Below, piece after piece: positions 23,084 through 33,867 of a DNA stretch of 64,000 nucleotides. The notes beneath the pieces were generated by a model, which saw only the letters and a list, made by a program, of their open reading frames with translations, was not told the DNA's origin and ran no database searches. Position 1 is the first letter of the stretch. Each line of letters begins with the position of its first letter. A program made the translations under genes and the position numbers. Source of the stretch: Zoogloea sp041914405 (lineage in GTDB: Bacteria; Pseudomonadota; Gammaproteobacteria; Burkholderiales; Rhodocyclaceae); NCBI RefSeq assembly GCF_041914405.1, contig NZ_JAYSDK010000025.1, positions 14,972 through 78,971 of the forward strand. The letters are read 5' to 3'.

Positions 23084-25771
23084 CTATTCAGGAACGTTGA
23101 CGGTCCCGTTGTTGTAGATGATGGTATCCGCTGCGGCCGGACTGGTGGCGATCGGTGGAACATTGCTGCCCGTTAGCGCCGGCGCAGCGCCTGGCGCGCC
23201 ACCCCGCGGCGTGGTCCTGATCACCTGGGAGGGCGGCAGGGCCGAGCCCGTCTTCAGGTGGGCGTACATCAGGTCCAGTGCCCGGTTGAAGTAGACGTGC
23301 AGGGGAACCAGGCGTGAGTCATATCCTGCCAGCAGTGCATTGTCGATGAAGGTGTCGAAGTGCTGCGCATTGGTAACCTCGTAATAGCGCAACTGGCTTT
23401 TGTTGCCATCCGCTTTCTGGCTGACGCCGAAGTAGGCGCGCGAGGCGTGATTGACCGGGATCAGCGTATCGGAACGACCGGATACGATAATCGTCGGTTT
23501 TCCACCCAGGGCGCCGGACGCCTGAACTTCGGTTATGCCTTGCTTGATGCGTTCAGATTGGGCCAGTTGGGTGCCGGTGAGCTTGGCGCCACTCACCGGA
23601 TCGACCCCGGTTGCCAAGGCGCGGGCGCACAGTGCCCCGTCCAGCGCCCCGTCTGCAAGGCTCGTGGACGGCGAGATCGCCAGCACATCGCGTAGCGGGC
23701 CACCGCTTGCATCGTTGTAGACCAGATTGATGCCGCCGGTCGGCGGTACGCCGTTGCCGCTGGCGAAGATGCCGGCCTGAACGAGTGGGTTGGTGGCTGT
23801 CACCTTGCCCAGGTCTGTGCCGGCCGCGACTGTGGTCGCCAGGCTGAAGCCACAGATGTTGTCTGCGACGCTGAAGCGCCCGTAGGCATTCAGGTAGGTT
23901 ACGACGATGGCGGTGGTGGCGAAGGCGTGATGGGAGGCGTGGTAGAGGTCGTGCTCGCTGCCCCAGCCGTAGGTGTGCAGCTTCTGCATGGCTTCGTCGG
24001 CTTGTTCCTGCAGGGTTGATCCGCTTAGCAGCCCTTTTACCTTGAGGGCGCTGCAGCGGTTGGTGCCGTAGGCGGCGACGAAGGCCACGCCTGGCGATCC
24101 GTTGGCCATGCTCGACGAGAGGGCTGCGCAGGGCTGGTACAGGTTGGCATAGGTGAAGTAATCGAGCAGCGGCTTGCCGATGGCTGTGACGGTGTTGCTG
24201 CCCTGCTTGATGGACAGCCCGCTGACGTCCTTCGGCTGAATCTGCGGTTCACCGGCGGCGATGCCGTCGATCAGGCCGAGCTTGTCCTGTTCTGCTGCCA
24301 GCAGGGCCGCGCCGCCACCGTTGGAAACGGATGAAGCGATGACCAGCGTGTTGGCCGGCCGGATAGTGCGCCGTTTCTTGCCGTTGGCTTCGGTGGTACC
24401 GTATTTCTCGTTGAGTACATAGAAGGCGAAGCTGATCGCATCGAGGGTATTTCGCCCCCAATCCTTCTCGGGGTTTTGCTGGGAATGGGCGTGCTTGTAG
24501 GCGATGCGGTTCGGGAAGGCCTGGTTGAAGGCATCGAGTGCGCTCTTGCTGAGGTTGGCGGCGAACAGGGACCTCTTGCCGGCTGCAGTGGATGTGACCA
24601 CCGTGCCGTCGATCAGCGTCACCGTGTCGGCCGTCAGATCGTGCATGCCGTTGCCGCTGCCCTTGTCGGTGTAGGCGACTGCGCAGCCATGCTTCAGGCC
24701 CCATTCGCCCGCCGTGCCGATGGCTCCGTATACGCCGCGTGAGCCCGACGAGGTGGCCGTGATGATGCACGGATTGGCGGTGTCGAAGCTGTCGGGGACC
24801 TGAACCATCAGGGTTACCTTGCGCTTGCCGCTCATGTCGCTCGCGTAGGCGATGGCTTCCAGGCCGCTGATCTTGCCTTCGCCAAGGGTGTCGTTGCCGT
24901 GGATGTCGATGTTGGGACCGAACAGAGTGCCGTAGCCGCCGGTGTTCTTGTTGGCGTCGACCAAGGCCCGGTAGTTGTTGTAGATGGCGTTGCGGCGCAG
25001 CTCTGCTGCGGTGGGGGCGGCAGGGTTGGTATAGAGCGGGGCTGTCGCGCTGCCGAGCCCTGATTTGCCGAGGCCGCCGGTCAAAAGATCGTCTGTGTTG
25101 CCATCGTAGGTATGGGTCGTATAGGTATCGGCCCACACGCGTTCGGGCAGCGCGTTGTAGGTGACGAAGCTGCTTCCGCTCGGCTGGACATCGGCCAGGG
25201 TCAGCAAGCGGTCGGTCTCGTCGCCGTCGGTATCGGCCGTGCCGGGTGTGAAGCGCGCGCTGCGCAGGCTTTCGGGGCGCTTGCCGAGCTCGGCCTCCAG
25301 TGCATCGAGGAGCTTGCCGTCGGCGTTGGCGATGGCCGTGCCGCTAACGTTTCTGAAGCTGCCCTCTGTGAATGCCGTCTGCAAGGCGCTGCCGGAGCTG
25401 ATGCCGAGCGCCAGGAGCGCGACGCTATTGGTGGCATTGTTGATGTTGGTGGGTTTGCCGGCATCTTCGGCGGTGACCAGTGCGTGCCAGATGCCCTTGC
25501 TGCCGGTGACTTGCAGCATGAAGGGGTAGCTTAGGCCCGTGATGTCGATGCTGAAGTTGCCGTTGGCGTCGGTGATGGCTTGACGGGTCGTACCGGTGGC
25601 GTCCTTGAGGGTGACGGTCTGATTGGCGATTGCCAAACCCTCGGCGGCAAACCCGCTGAGGGTTGCCGTGCTGCTGTGGTTGCCTCCGCCACTGCCGCCG
25701 CCGCAGGCGGTCAGGAGCAAGGCGCCGCCGAGCGCGAGGGCCAAGGCTGACTGGCGCAAAGGATATGTCAT
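23084..25771 (-). CDS. D-(-)-3-hydroxybutyrate oligomer hydrolase-like lipoprotein
   Basis: An 895-residue exported protein. It begins with a signal peptide ending in the lipobox LLTAC (Cys at about 23) followed by a Gly/Ser linker. Residues about 35-130 look like a beta-sandwich (TLSGFAAEGLAIANQTVTLK, carboxypeptidase-regulatory-like). The rest matches the 3HB-oligomer hydrolase family, with the serine motif SSVSNGGGAALLAAE and a later GRSDTLIPVNHASRAY Asp/His region. The family releases 3-hydroxybutyrate from PHB breakdown oligomers. AAGGAGGAG precedes ATG 25771. Known members are about 700 residues, so the N-terminal extension and lipid anchor are unusual. Confidence 0.82.
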   Translation of the reverse strand: MTYPLRQSALALALGGALLLTACGGGSGGGNHSSTATLSGFAAEGLAIANQTVTLKDATGTTRQAITDANGNFSIDITGLSYPFMLQVTGSKGIWHALVTAEDAGKPTNINNATNSVALLALGISSGSALQTAFTEGSFRNVSGTAIANADGKLLDALEAELGKRPESLRSARFTPGTADTDGDETDRLLTLADVQPSGSSFVTYNALPERVWADTYTTHTYDGNTDDLLTGGLGKSGLGSATAPLYTNPAAPTAAELRRNAIYNNYRALVDANKNTGGYGTLFGPNIDIHGNDTLGEGKISGLEAIAYASDMSGKRKVTLMVQVPDSFDTANPCIITATSSGSRGVYGAIGTAGEWGLKHGCAVAYTDKGSGNGMHDLTADTVTLIDGTVVTSTAAGKRSLFAANLSKSALDAFNQAFPNRIAYKHAHSQQNPEKDWGRNTLDAISFAFYVLNEKYGTTEANGKKRRTIRPANTLVIASSVSNGGGAALLAAEQDKLGLIDGIAAGEPQIQPKDVSGLSIKQGSNTVTAIGKPLLDYFTYANLYQPCAALSSSMANGSPGVAFVAAYGTNRCSALKVKGLLSGSTLQEQADEAMQKLHTYGWGSEHDLYHASHHAFATTAIVVTYLNAYGRFSVADNICGFSLATTVAAGTDLGKVTATNPLVQAGIFASGNGVPPTGGINLVYNDASGGPLRDVLAISPSTSLADGALDGALCARALATGVDPVSGAKLTGTQLAQSERIKQGITEVQASGALGGKPTIIVSGRSDTLIPVNHASRAYFGVSQKADGNKSQLRYYEVTNAQHFDTFIDNALLAGYDSRLVPLHVYFNRALDLMYAHLKTGSALPPSQVIRTTPRGGAPGAAPALTGSNVPPIATSPAAADTIIYNNGTVNVPE

Positions 25772-25890
25772 GTGTCTCCTCCTTGTTATGTCGCGTGAAA
25801 AGCCGGAAGGGTTTTTCATACTCATATTGGTTGGAGAGGGCTGCGGATGACACTGGGGTTTACGCCAATCGGCAGGTACTTATTGGGCGT

Positions 25891-27675
25891 TCAAGGCGCC
25901 GGACGGGAGGCGGTGGCGAGGGGCACCGGTGCGGCGAAGCTGTTGCAGAAGCGCAGTTCCTGCGGGTAGGGGTAGAAGTCTTCCACGTAGCCGTTGCGGA
26001 TCTTGTCCTGGGCGTCCTGCCAGAATGTGGGGTCGAGCAGTTTTCGGTGGTGGGTGAGGAAGGCCTTGCGGATCTTTGGCTGGCCGAGCAGGAAGGTGGC
26101 GAACTCTTCCGGGAATATGTCCCGTGGACCGGCCGAGTACCAGGGCTCGCCGGACATTTCCATTTCCTCGTTGGGCGCCGGCGGGATCTTGCGGAAATTG
26201 CAGTCCGTCATGTATTCGATCTCGTCGTAGTCGTAGAAGACCACGCGCCCGTAGCGAGTGACGCCGAAGTTCTTCCACAGCATGTCGCCTGGGAAGATGT
26301 TGGCGATGGCCAGCTCGCTGATGGCCTGGCCGTATTCGCGTACGGCTTCGTCGATCTGCTGGTCCGTCGCCTTGCTCAGGTAGAGGTTGAGCGGCGTCAT
26401 GCGGCGCTCGATGTAGAGATGCTTGATGACCAGGGTGTCGCCGTCCTCCTCGACAACCGACGGTGCGAGTTCCTTGAGCTGAACAATCAGTTCCGGGTGG
26501 AAGCGGCTACGCGGCAGCGCGACGTTGGAGAACTCGAGGGTATCGGCCATCCGTCCGACCCGGTCCACCTGGCGGACCAGCAGGTATTTGCGCTTTACGG
26601 TGGCTCGGTCCATGTTCTTGGAACTACCGAACACGTCCTTGATGATCTTGAAGACGTAAGGGTAGGACGGCAGCGTGAATACCAGCATGACCAGGCCGCG
26701 GATGCCTGGCGCCTCAATGAACTGGTCGTTGGAGTGGCGCAGGTGGGCGATGAGGTCGCGGAAGAAGATTGTCTTTCCCTGTTTGCCGAGGCCCAGCATG
26801 GTGTAGAGCTCCGAACGCGGCTTGTTGGGCATGATGCTGCGCAGGAACTGTACGTAGCCGGACGGTACTTCCATGTCCACCAGGAAGTAAGCCCGGGACA
26901 GGGAGAACAGCAGCGAGATCCGCCAGGTGTCGAGCAGGATGGTGTCCAGGTACAGCTTGCCGGACTGGCCATGGCGTACGGCGAGCACGAAAGGGTATTC
27001 CTGGTAGCCGTTGATCGCCTTGCCGATGATGTAGGCGGTCTTGTTGCGATAGAAGGCAGAGTAAAGCACCTGGATCTGGCAGTTCACCTCCATCTTCGGC
27101 CACTCGCCGATGTGTTTTTCGACGGTACGGATCACGTAGTCCACGTCGCGGTCGAGGTCCTCGAAGGGGCGCTGCCAGTCGAAGTCCTCGATAACCCGGC
27201 AGATGGTGGCGCGGAGCCCTTCGTCCTGGGGGTAGTAGCTGGTGTAGGTGGGCGGAAAGGACTCGATGTAGTCCGTGGAGATGGCCGGGCGGGCAAAGAT
27301 GTAGGCGTTGTTGAAGTAGTCCCGATGCAGGATCTTGGTGGTTACCGAGTTGAAGAAGGTCTCTGCCAGTTCCGGCTGCTTGTGGTTGATCAGCAAGCCG
27401 ATGAAGTAAAGCTTGACCGCCTGCCAGGTGGCGTCGTCGATGGATTCCGCATCGAATTCCTCGTGCAGGCGTAGCACGGTTTCATTCACGCGGTCGTCGT
27501 AGAACTGGACTCGATCGCGCACGGCAGAGAGCTGGCCCTGCCAGTCGGCGGCTTCATAACTCTCCTTGGCGCGCCGGGAGGTTTCACGAAAGATCCGGTA
27601 GTGCTTGTTGAAACCCTCGATCATGGCCTGGGCGATGGCCTGGGCGACGGGGTTTTCGGTGTTGTGGGCTTCCAT
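25891..27675 (-). CDS. aceK: Isocitrate dehydrogenase kinase/phosphatase
   Basis: A 594-residue bifunctional enzyme that phosphorylates and dephosphorylates Icd, directing isocitrate to the glyoxylate shunt or the TCA cycle. Family text is clear throughout, for example FNKHYRIFRETSRRAKESYE near the N-terminus, the kinase-like FYDYDEIEYMTDCNFRKIP and the EMEMSGEPWYSAGPRDIFPE substrate-recognition region. Length is close to E. coli AceK (578). Instead of following aceBA, it diverges from icd, its target, across a 349 bp region. Confidence 0.97.
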   Translation of the reverse strand: MEAHNTENPVAQAIAQAMIEGFNKHYRIFRETSRRAKESYEAADWQGQLSAVRDRVQFYDDRVNETVLRLHEEFDAESIDDATWQAVKLYFIGLLINHKQPELAETFFNSVTTKILHRDYFNNAYIFARPAISTDYIESFPPTYTSYYPQDEGLRATICRVIEDFDWQRPFEDLDRDVDYVIRTVEKHIGEWPKMEVNCQIQVLYSAFYRNKTAYIIGKAINGYQEYPFVLAVRHGQSGKLYLDTILLDTWRISLLFSLSRAYFLVDMEVPSGYVQFLRSIMPNKPRSELYTMLGLGKQGKTIFFRDLIAHLRHSNDQFIEAPGIRGLVMLVFTLPSYPYVFKIIKDVFGSSKNMDRATVKRKYLLVRQVDRVGRMADTLEFSNVALPRSRFHPELIVQLKELAPSVVEEDGDTLVIKHLYIERRMTPLNLYLSKATDQQIDEAVREYGQAISELAIANIFPGDMLWKNFGVTRYGRVVFYDYDEIEYMTDCNFRKIPPAPNEEMEMSGEPWYSAGPRDIFPEEFATFLLGQPKIRKAFLTHHRKLLDPTFWQDAQDKIRNGYVEDFYPYPQELRFCNSFAAPVPLATASRPAP

Positions 27676-28024
27676 CTTTCCTCCTCGGGCGGGCAGCGCG
27701 CCTGAGCCGTGGCGCAGGCCGGATGCGGCGGATTGCCGAGTCTAGCACCGCCCTCCGGTTGGTCGGGGGAGGTGGCGGAGCCTGGCCTGCCGTAAGGATT
27801 TCGGAGAGACGGTGACGCTTCTAGCAGGCCGGCATTTCGGCCATAATCGTCGCACTTTGCCGCGGCCTGGAGGAGGCGCGGTGGGGTAGGCAGTGGATCG
27901 GCGGCCATGGAGGGACTCCGGGTTGCACGTGTCTCCAAGAACCAGAAAGCCGCGCGGCGCGAAAGCCCGGACCCGGCCGATTCACCCATACATCCGCAAC
28001 ACAATTCGAGTTGAGGGGGTTGGA
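27676..28024. other. Divergent regulatory region aceK / icd (no gene)
   Basis: No supported gene in these 349 bp. It must contain both promoters. A CATAAT hexamer at 27842 is the best -10 candidate towards icd, but no matching -35 was found. Short reading frames here run into icd in its own frame and lack conserved content. Confidence 0.35.
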
Positions 28025-29269
<1,245 letters not shown>

Positions 29270-29315
29270 TGCCGGTGCGGTGACGCATCGACACGTTACC
29301 TTGCACCCAAAAGTG

Positions 29316-29346
29316 AAAAGCCCTCTCGCTTGCGAGAGGGCTTTTT
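29316..29346. terminator. Bidirectional terminator between icd and idh
   Basis: A perfect 14 bp stem AAAAGCCCTCTCGC/GCGAGAGGGCTTTT separated by TT, with A/T tails serving both directions, shared by two convergent isocitrate dehydrogenase genes. Confidence 0.93.
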
Positions 29347-29388
29347 GCTGTCTTGCCGGTCCGCCTTGTGGGCGGGGGCTTGTCAGTC

Positions 29389-31626
29389 TCAGGCGCCGAA
29401 GGACTTCAGCGCGGCGTTCAGCGTGGGGCTGGGACGCATGATGGCCTTGCACTTCTCGGGATCGGCCTTGTAGTAACCGCCGATGTCGGCCGGCTTGCCC
29501 TGGACCGTCTTCAGCTCGGCAACGATATGCTCTTCGTTGTCGCTCAGGGTCTTGGCCAGCGGGGCGAAGTGCGCCGCAAGTGCGGCATCTTCCGTCTGGG
29601 TGGCCAGCTCCTGGGCCCAGTACATGGCCAGATAGAACTGCGAACCACGGTTGTCCAACTCACCGGTCTTCGGCGACGGGGACTTCCGGTTGTCGAGTAG
29701 CTTGCCGGTCGCCGCGTCGAGGGTCTTGGCGAGCAGGACCGCACGCTTGTTGTCGGTCTTGATGCCCAGATCTTCAAGCGACACCGCGAGGGCCAGGAAT
29801 TCACCCAACGAATCCCAGCGCAGGTGGTTTTCCTCGGTGAGCTGCTGGACATGCTTCGGTGCGGAGCCGCCAGCACCGGTTTCGTACATGCCGCCACCGG
29901 CCATCAGCGGAACGATGGACAGCATCTTGGCGGAGGTGCCCAGTTCCATGATCGGGAACAGGTCGGTGAGGTAGTCGCGCAGGATGTTGCCGGTCACGGA
30001 GATGGTGTCGAGGCCACGGATCACGCGCTCCAGGGTGTAACGCATGGCGCGAACCTGGGACATGATGTGGATCTCGAGGCCAGTCGTGTCATGATCCTTC
30101 AGGTAGGTTTGAACCTTCTTGATCAGTTCGGCTTCGTGCGGACGGTAGGGATCGAGCCAGAAGACCGCCGGGGTATTGGAGTTACGGGCGCGGGTGACGG
30201 CCAGCTTGACCCAGTCGCGGATCGGGGCGTCCTTGACCTGGCACATGCGCCAGATGTCGCCAGCTTCCACGTTCTGGGTCAGCAGCACTTCGCCGGAGTC
30301 GATATCGACAATGTTGGCGATGCCGTCTTCGGGGATCTCGAAAGTCTTGTCGTGGGAGCCGTATTCCTCAGCCTTCTGAGCCATCAGACCGACGTTCGGC
30401 ACGGAGCCCATGGTCTTCGGGTCGAAGTTGCCGTTGGTCTTGCAGAAGTTGATCATCTCCTGGTAGATGCGGGCGAAGGTGGATTCCGGCATCACGCACT
30501 TACTGTCGTATTGCTTGCCGTCTGCGCCCCACATTTTGCCGCCCTGGCGGATCATCGCCGGCATGGAGGCATCGACGATGATGTCGTTCGGGGAGTGGAA
30601 GTTGGTGATGCCCTTGGCGGAGTCCACCATGGCCAGCTTCGGACGGTGCTCCTGGCAGGCGTGCAGGTCACGGATGATCTCGTCGCGCTTGGATTCCGGC
30701 AGGGTCTTGATCTTCTCGTAGAGGTCGACCATGCCGTTATTGACGTTGATGCCCAGTTCGTCGAACAGTTGGCCGTGCTTCTCGAAGGCTTCCTTGTAGA
30801 AGATCTTGACGCAATGGCCGAACACGATGGGGTGGGACACCTTCATCATCGTGGCCTTGACGTGCAGGGAGAACAGAATGCCGGCTTCGCGGCAGTCTTC
30901 CAGTTCCTTCTCGTAGAAGTCGCACAGAGCCTTCTTGCTCATGAACATGGAGTCGATGATCTCGCCTTCCTGCAGCGCGACTTTCGGCTTCAGCACGGTG
31001 ATCTTGCCGCCCTTAGCGATCAGCTCCATGCGTACGTTGCGGGCCTTGTCGAGGGTCAGGGACTTCTCACCATGGTAGAAGTCGCCATGATGCATGTGGG
31101 ACACGTGGGTCCGCGACCAGGGCTTCCATTCGCCCATGGAGTGGGGGTTTTTGCGCGCGTAGTTCTTGACGGCGAGCGGTGCGCGACGGTCTGAGTTGCC
31201 TTCGCGCAGCACGGGGTTTACCGCGGAGCCCAGGCACTTGCCGTAACGAGCGGCAATGGCCTTCTCTTCTTCGGTGGCCGGGTTTTCCGGGTAATCGGGA
31301 ATCGCGTAGCCCTTGGACTGCAGCTCCTTGATACAGGCCTTCAGCTGGGCCACGGAGGCGCTGATGTTGGGCAGCTTGATGATGTTGGCGTCCGGCTCAA
31401 GGGTCTTCTTGCCCAGCTCGGCGAGGGTGTTGGGGACGCGTTGCTCAGGGGTCAGGTTCTCGGGGAATTCAGCCAGGACACGGGCGGACACGGAGATGTC
31501 GGCCTTCTCGATTTCAATCCCCGCCGGGCTGGTGAAGGTCCGGATGATGGGGAGAAAAGCGCAGGTGGCGAGGAGCGGCGCCTCGTCAGTCAGCGTGTAG
31601 ATGATCTTCGATTGTCCAGTGCTCAT
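29389..31626 (-). CDS. idh: NADP-dependent isocitrate dehydrogenase, monomeric type
   Basis: A 745-residue monomeric isocitrate dehydrogenase, unrelated in sequence to the homodimeric one. Family text includes SAVNPVLREGNSDRRAP near 135, YYKADPEKC near the C-terminus and the NSNTPAVFWLDPYRPHEAEL coenzyme region. Length is normal (about 740). The AceK phosphosite is absent in this family, so this isozyme should escape that control. It lies convergent to icd, giving two enzymes for one reaction side by side. Confidence 0.96.
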   Translation of the reverse strand: MSTGQSKIIYTLTDEAPLLATCAFLPIIRTFTSPAGIEIEKADISVSARVLAEFPENLTPEQRVPNTLAELGKKTLEPDANIIKLPNISASVAQLKACIKELQSKGYAIPDYPENPATEEEKAIAARYGKCLGSAVNPVLREGNSDRRAPLAVKNYARKNPHSMGEWKPWSRTHVSHMHHGDFYHGEKSLTLDKARNVRMELIAKGGKITVLKPKVALQEGEIIDSMFMSKKALCDFYEKELEDCREAGILFSLHVKATMMKVSHPIVFGHCVKIFYKEAFEKHGQLFDELGINVNNGMVDLYEKIKTLPESKRDEIIRDLHACQEHRPKLAMVDSAKGITNFHSPNDIIVDASMPAMIRQGGKMWGADGKQYDSKCVMPESTFARIYQEMINFCKTNGNFDPKTMGSVPNVGLMAQKAEEYGSHDKTFEIPEDGIANIVDIDSGEVLLTQNVEAGDIWRMCQVKDAPIRDWVKLAVTRARNSNTPAVFWLDPYRPHEAELIKKVQTYLKDHDTTGLEIHIMSQVRAMRYTLERVIRGLDTISVTGNILRDYLTDLFPIMELGTSAKMLSIVPLMAGGGMYETGAGGSAPKHVQQLTEENHLRWDSLGEFLALAVSLEDLGIKTDNKRAVLLAKTLDAATGKLLDNRKSPSPKTGELDNRGSQFYLAMYWAQELATQTEDAALAAHFAPLAKTLSDNEEHIVAELKTVQGKPADIGGYYKADPEKCKAIMRPSPTLNAALKSFGA

Positions 31627-31804
31627 TCTGTGTCTTCCCTCTTGCGAATTTTGATTTTGAGCGTCACGACAGTGACGGTGCGGGCCGCTTAGCCCCCCCG
31701 ATGTGTCCTTTCAGGCACGCCTTCCAAAATAGCATGCTTCCCGATTCATTGCACCGGTCGGAACGTCTTTCCGGCATCCGAAATGGAAGGGCGGCAGGCG
31801 AAAA

Positions 31805-31837
31805 AAAAGCCCGCCCTGCAATGCAGGGCGGGCTTTT
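31805..31837 (-). terminator. Terminator of the phasin gene
   Basis: A perfect inverted repeat with 16-base arms (AAAAGCCCGCCCTGCA and its complement) followed on the minus strand by nine T, 44 bp after the phasin stop. Confidence 0.93.
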
Positions 31838-31881
31838 CAACCGGACTGGAGAGGCGAAAGGCCTCCCCGCTGGTTTGTAGC

Positions 31882-32445
31882 TTAGGCAGCCTTCTTCGAG
31901 GAAGCCTTGGCCGGGGTGGAGGCGCTGACAGCCTTCACGGTGGCGCTGGTGGCGGCCGCAACGTTGGCTTCGGCGATCTCGGCGACTTGCTTGGCAGCCT
32001 TGGTCACGCTGTCGTAGGCGGAGTTGGCGGCGGCGATGGCGGACTTGACAGCAGCCACAGCAACGTCGGAACCGGCGGGAGCGGACTTGGCAGCCTTGTC
32101 GAGGGCAGCAGCGAAGCTCTTGTTGGCTTCCGCGACTTGGGCTTCGAACAGCTTGGAGACCTCTTCCTGGGTTTGGGAAGCGATTTCATACACGCTGCGG
32201 GAGTAGGCAACGGCCTTCTCGACCACCGGCTGGGCCAGGGAGGATTGCAGGGCGATCAGTTCCTGCACGTCCTTGGCGGCCAGCAGGGCCTTGGCGGAGG
32301 CGACGCTGTCTTCCAGCACGGCGCGGGCGGTGTTCAGGTTCAGGGCGGCAATGCGCTCGGCGCTGGCGAAGGCGGTGTTGGCCAGGGTCAGCAGGGATTC
32401 AACATTGGCCTTGTTGGCGGCAACGATTTGCTCGGGGGTGGTCAT
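31882..32445 (-). CDS. phaP: Phasin (PHB granule-associated protein, PhaP family)
   Basis: A 187-residue helical protein of the phasin_2 family: begins MTTPEQIVAANKANVESLL, contains the typical amphipathic stretch and a C-terminal Ala/Lys/Ser-rich tail ending ASSKKAA. Phasins coat polyhydroxyalkanoate granules and control their size. The ATG at 32445 has AAGGAG 7 bases upstream. It has a near-perfect sigma-70 promoter and strong terminator, consistent with a very abundant protein. The symbol denotes the family; organisms often have several. Confidence 0.93.
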   Translation of the reverse strand: MTTPEQIVAANKANVESLLTLANTAFASAERIAALNLNTARAVLEDSVASAKALLAAKDVQELIALQSSLAQPVVEKAVAYSRSVYEIASQTQEEVSKLFEAQVAEANKSFAAALDKAAKSAPAGSDVAVAAVKSAIAAANSAYDSVTKAAKQVAEIAEANVAAATSATVKAVSASTPAKASSKKAA

Positions 32446-32483
32446 AACAATCTCCTTGAGTGAATGGATGGAATGCATTCTCG

Positions 32484-32524
32484 TCGGTCTTGCAATGCCC
32501 CGTGTTGGTGCGTTGCAACATGCG
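32484..32524. promoter_or_regulatory. Candidate PhaR operator: two TTGCA-containing sites
   Basis: Two TTGCA words, as GTTGCAACG near 32512-32520 and CATTGCAAG near 32489-32497 (minus-strand reading), lie between the phasin promoter and its ribosome site. PhaR repressors of PHB producers bind TGC-rich, TTGCA-like sites, so this is a reasonable operator. A second symmetric sequence, TTGTTGCG/CCGCACAA (32563-32578), abuts the -35. Confidence 0.5.
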
Positions 32525-32528
32525 GTCC

Positions 32529-32556
32529 ATTATATTCGCGTCGGGAGGGCTGTCAA
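32529..32556 (-). promoter_or_regulatory. Consensus sigma-70 promoter of the phasin gene
   Basis: On the minus strand TTGACA (32551-32556) and TATAAT (32529-32534) are both perfect consensus hexamers, separated by 16 bp, about 85 bp upstream of the phasin ATG. Confidence 0.88.
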
Positions 32557-32703
32557 CACCTATTTGTTGCGCCGCACAAAAATCTTTATCTGTTTTTAAT
32601 CTTATTGAAAAAAAAGAAATTTCTTAAAATTGAAAAGCATTGTGAATAGTGCTGCGAAGCAAGGGCTGGCGCGGTTGTCAGCCTCGTGCGGTGCGGCGTC
32701 AGG

Positions 32704-33249
32704 CTACGGTGCCGAGGCACTTTCGCCTTTCTTCTTGGGCTGGATGGTGACCTGAACGCGGCCCTGCTGGCTGGGTATCGTGGTTGCGTTGGGACCGTTG
32801 GTGACCACGTAGGTCTCGGTCAGACCGTTGTACTGGATGTACTGGCCGCGGACCTCGTCGTCGCCATTCTTCACGTGGGCACGCTGGAAGAACTGGGACA
32901 GTTCGCTGCGGGCATCGTGCTCGATGCGCTCTCCTTCGCCTTCGACCCATTCGTTCTTGCCTTCGCGCTTCTGGCGGAAGCGGGCCAGCCCACCGTCACC
33001 ACCGGTGGCGATGCCGCGCTGGTAGCCCTCCATGTCCTGGCTCACCACCAGCTTGTCGCTGCGGATGGTCAGGGTGCCCTGGGTCAGGGCCACGTGGCCT
33101 TCGAAGATATGAATCTTGTTCTTGTCGTCGACCGTTACCCGGTCGGCCTCGATGTTGACCGGCTTGCTGCGGTCGGCCTTTTCGGCGATGGCCAGTGGGG
33201 CGGTCAGGGAAAGGGTGAGCAGCACGAGCTGCCGCAGGATCTTGTTCAT
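32704..33249 (-). CDS. lptA: Lipopolysaccharide transport periplasmic protein LptA
   Basis: A 181-residue periplasmic protein with a signal peptide cut after LAIA (about residue 22) and an OstA/LptA beta-jellyroll (VNIEADRVTVDDKNKI, FEGHVALTQGTLTIRSD). LptA bridges inner- and outer-membrane LPS transport machines. It overlaps lptC by 4 bp. The usual next gene, lptB, is not present; the phasin gene comes next after an AT-rich gap. Confidence 0.94.
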   Translation of the reverse strand: MNKILRQLVLLTLSLTAPLAIAEKADRSKPVNIEADRVTVDDKNKIHIFEGHVALTQGTLTIRSDKLVVSQDMEGYQRGIATGGDGGLARFRQKREGKNEWVEGEGERIEHDARSELSQFFQRAHVKNGDDEVRGQYIQYNGLTETYVVTNGPNATTIPSQQGRVQVTIQPKKKGESASAP

Positions 33250-33830
33250 GGTTTCGGCGTCGGGTTGGTGCGATAAAGCATGCCGCGGACCTGGCCGTGC
33301 AATCGGACTTCGCCGACGATGTTGTCGCTTTCCATGTGCTCGGCCGTGATCACGGTCTGGCCCTGAGTAAGCTTCACGGGTTTATCCGCGCGCATCTTCT
33401 CGTCGTCCGGCCAGACGGTCATCTGGTCGGTGCGCAGGGTGGATTCGGGTTTGCCGTTATGGGCGGCGCGACGCAGCAGCACCTGGTCGGTCAGGACGAC
33501 GGTGGCACCGTCCTTGCTGACCGTCGCGAATTCGGACTCGATCCGCACCGGCTCGGGGCGGTTCAGGTAGTCGAGGCGCGGTCGGACGAGCTCGGTGGAC
33601 TCGTCATCGCCGTAATGGACCATGCGGTCGGCAACCAGCACGTACTGGATCTTGCCGGCCAGGTCGAAGCGCCGCAGGGTCAGGCTCTCCGCCGAAAAAT
33701 CGGCCTCATGGCGATTCTTGTCGGTCTTGATGGCCTGCTCTTGCTGCGTGACCCGATCAAGCCAGACGCTGACGCCGGCCATGATGGTCAGCACAATGAG
33801 CGGAAAGAAGCTGTGGCCGCGTCCGTTCAT
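33246..33830 (-). CDS. lptC: LPS export ABC transporter periplasmic protein LptC
   Basis: A 194-residue protein with a single N-terminal membrane anchor (FFPLIVLTIMAGVSVWLD, about 8-25) and a periplasmic LptC domain. LptC connects the LptBFG transporter to LptA. Low sequence conservation is normal; position between kdsD and lptA and overlap with lptA secure the call. Confidence 0.92.
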   Translation of the reverse strand: MNGRGHSFFPLIVLTIMAGVSVWLDRVTQQEQAIKTDKNRHEADFSAESLTLRRFDLAGKIQYVLVADRMVHYGDDESTELVRPRLDYLNRPEPVRIESEFATVSKDGATVVLTDQVLLRRAAHNGKPESTLRTDQMTVWPDDEKMRADKPVKLTQGQTVITAEHMESDNIVGEVRLHGQVRGMLYRTNPTPKP

Positions 33831-33867
33831 GGCTGACCCGGCGAAGGAGGGCGACAGGTGCGTGTCA

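Noticed and set aside
25663..27474. A 603-codon plus-strand frame opposite aceK
   Set aside because: aceK is unmistakable on the minus strand; the plus-strand translation shows only shadow composition.
33831..33867. A hidden or degraded kdsC between kdsD and lptC
   Set aside because: Only 37 bp are available and no kdsC-like sequence is seen in other frames nearby.
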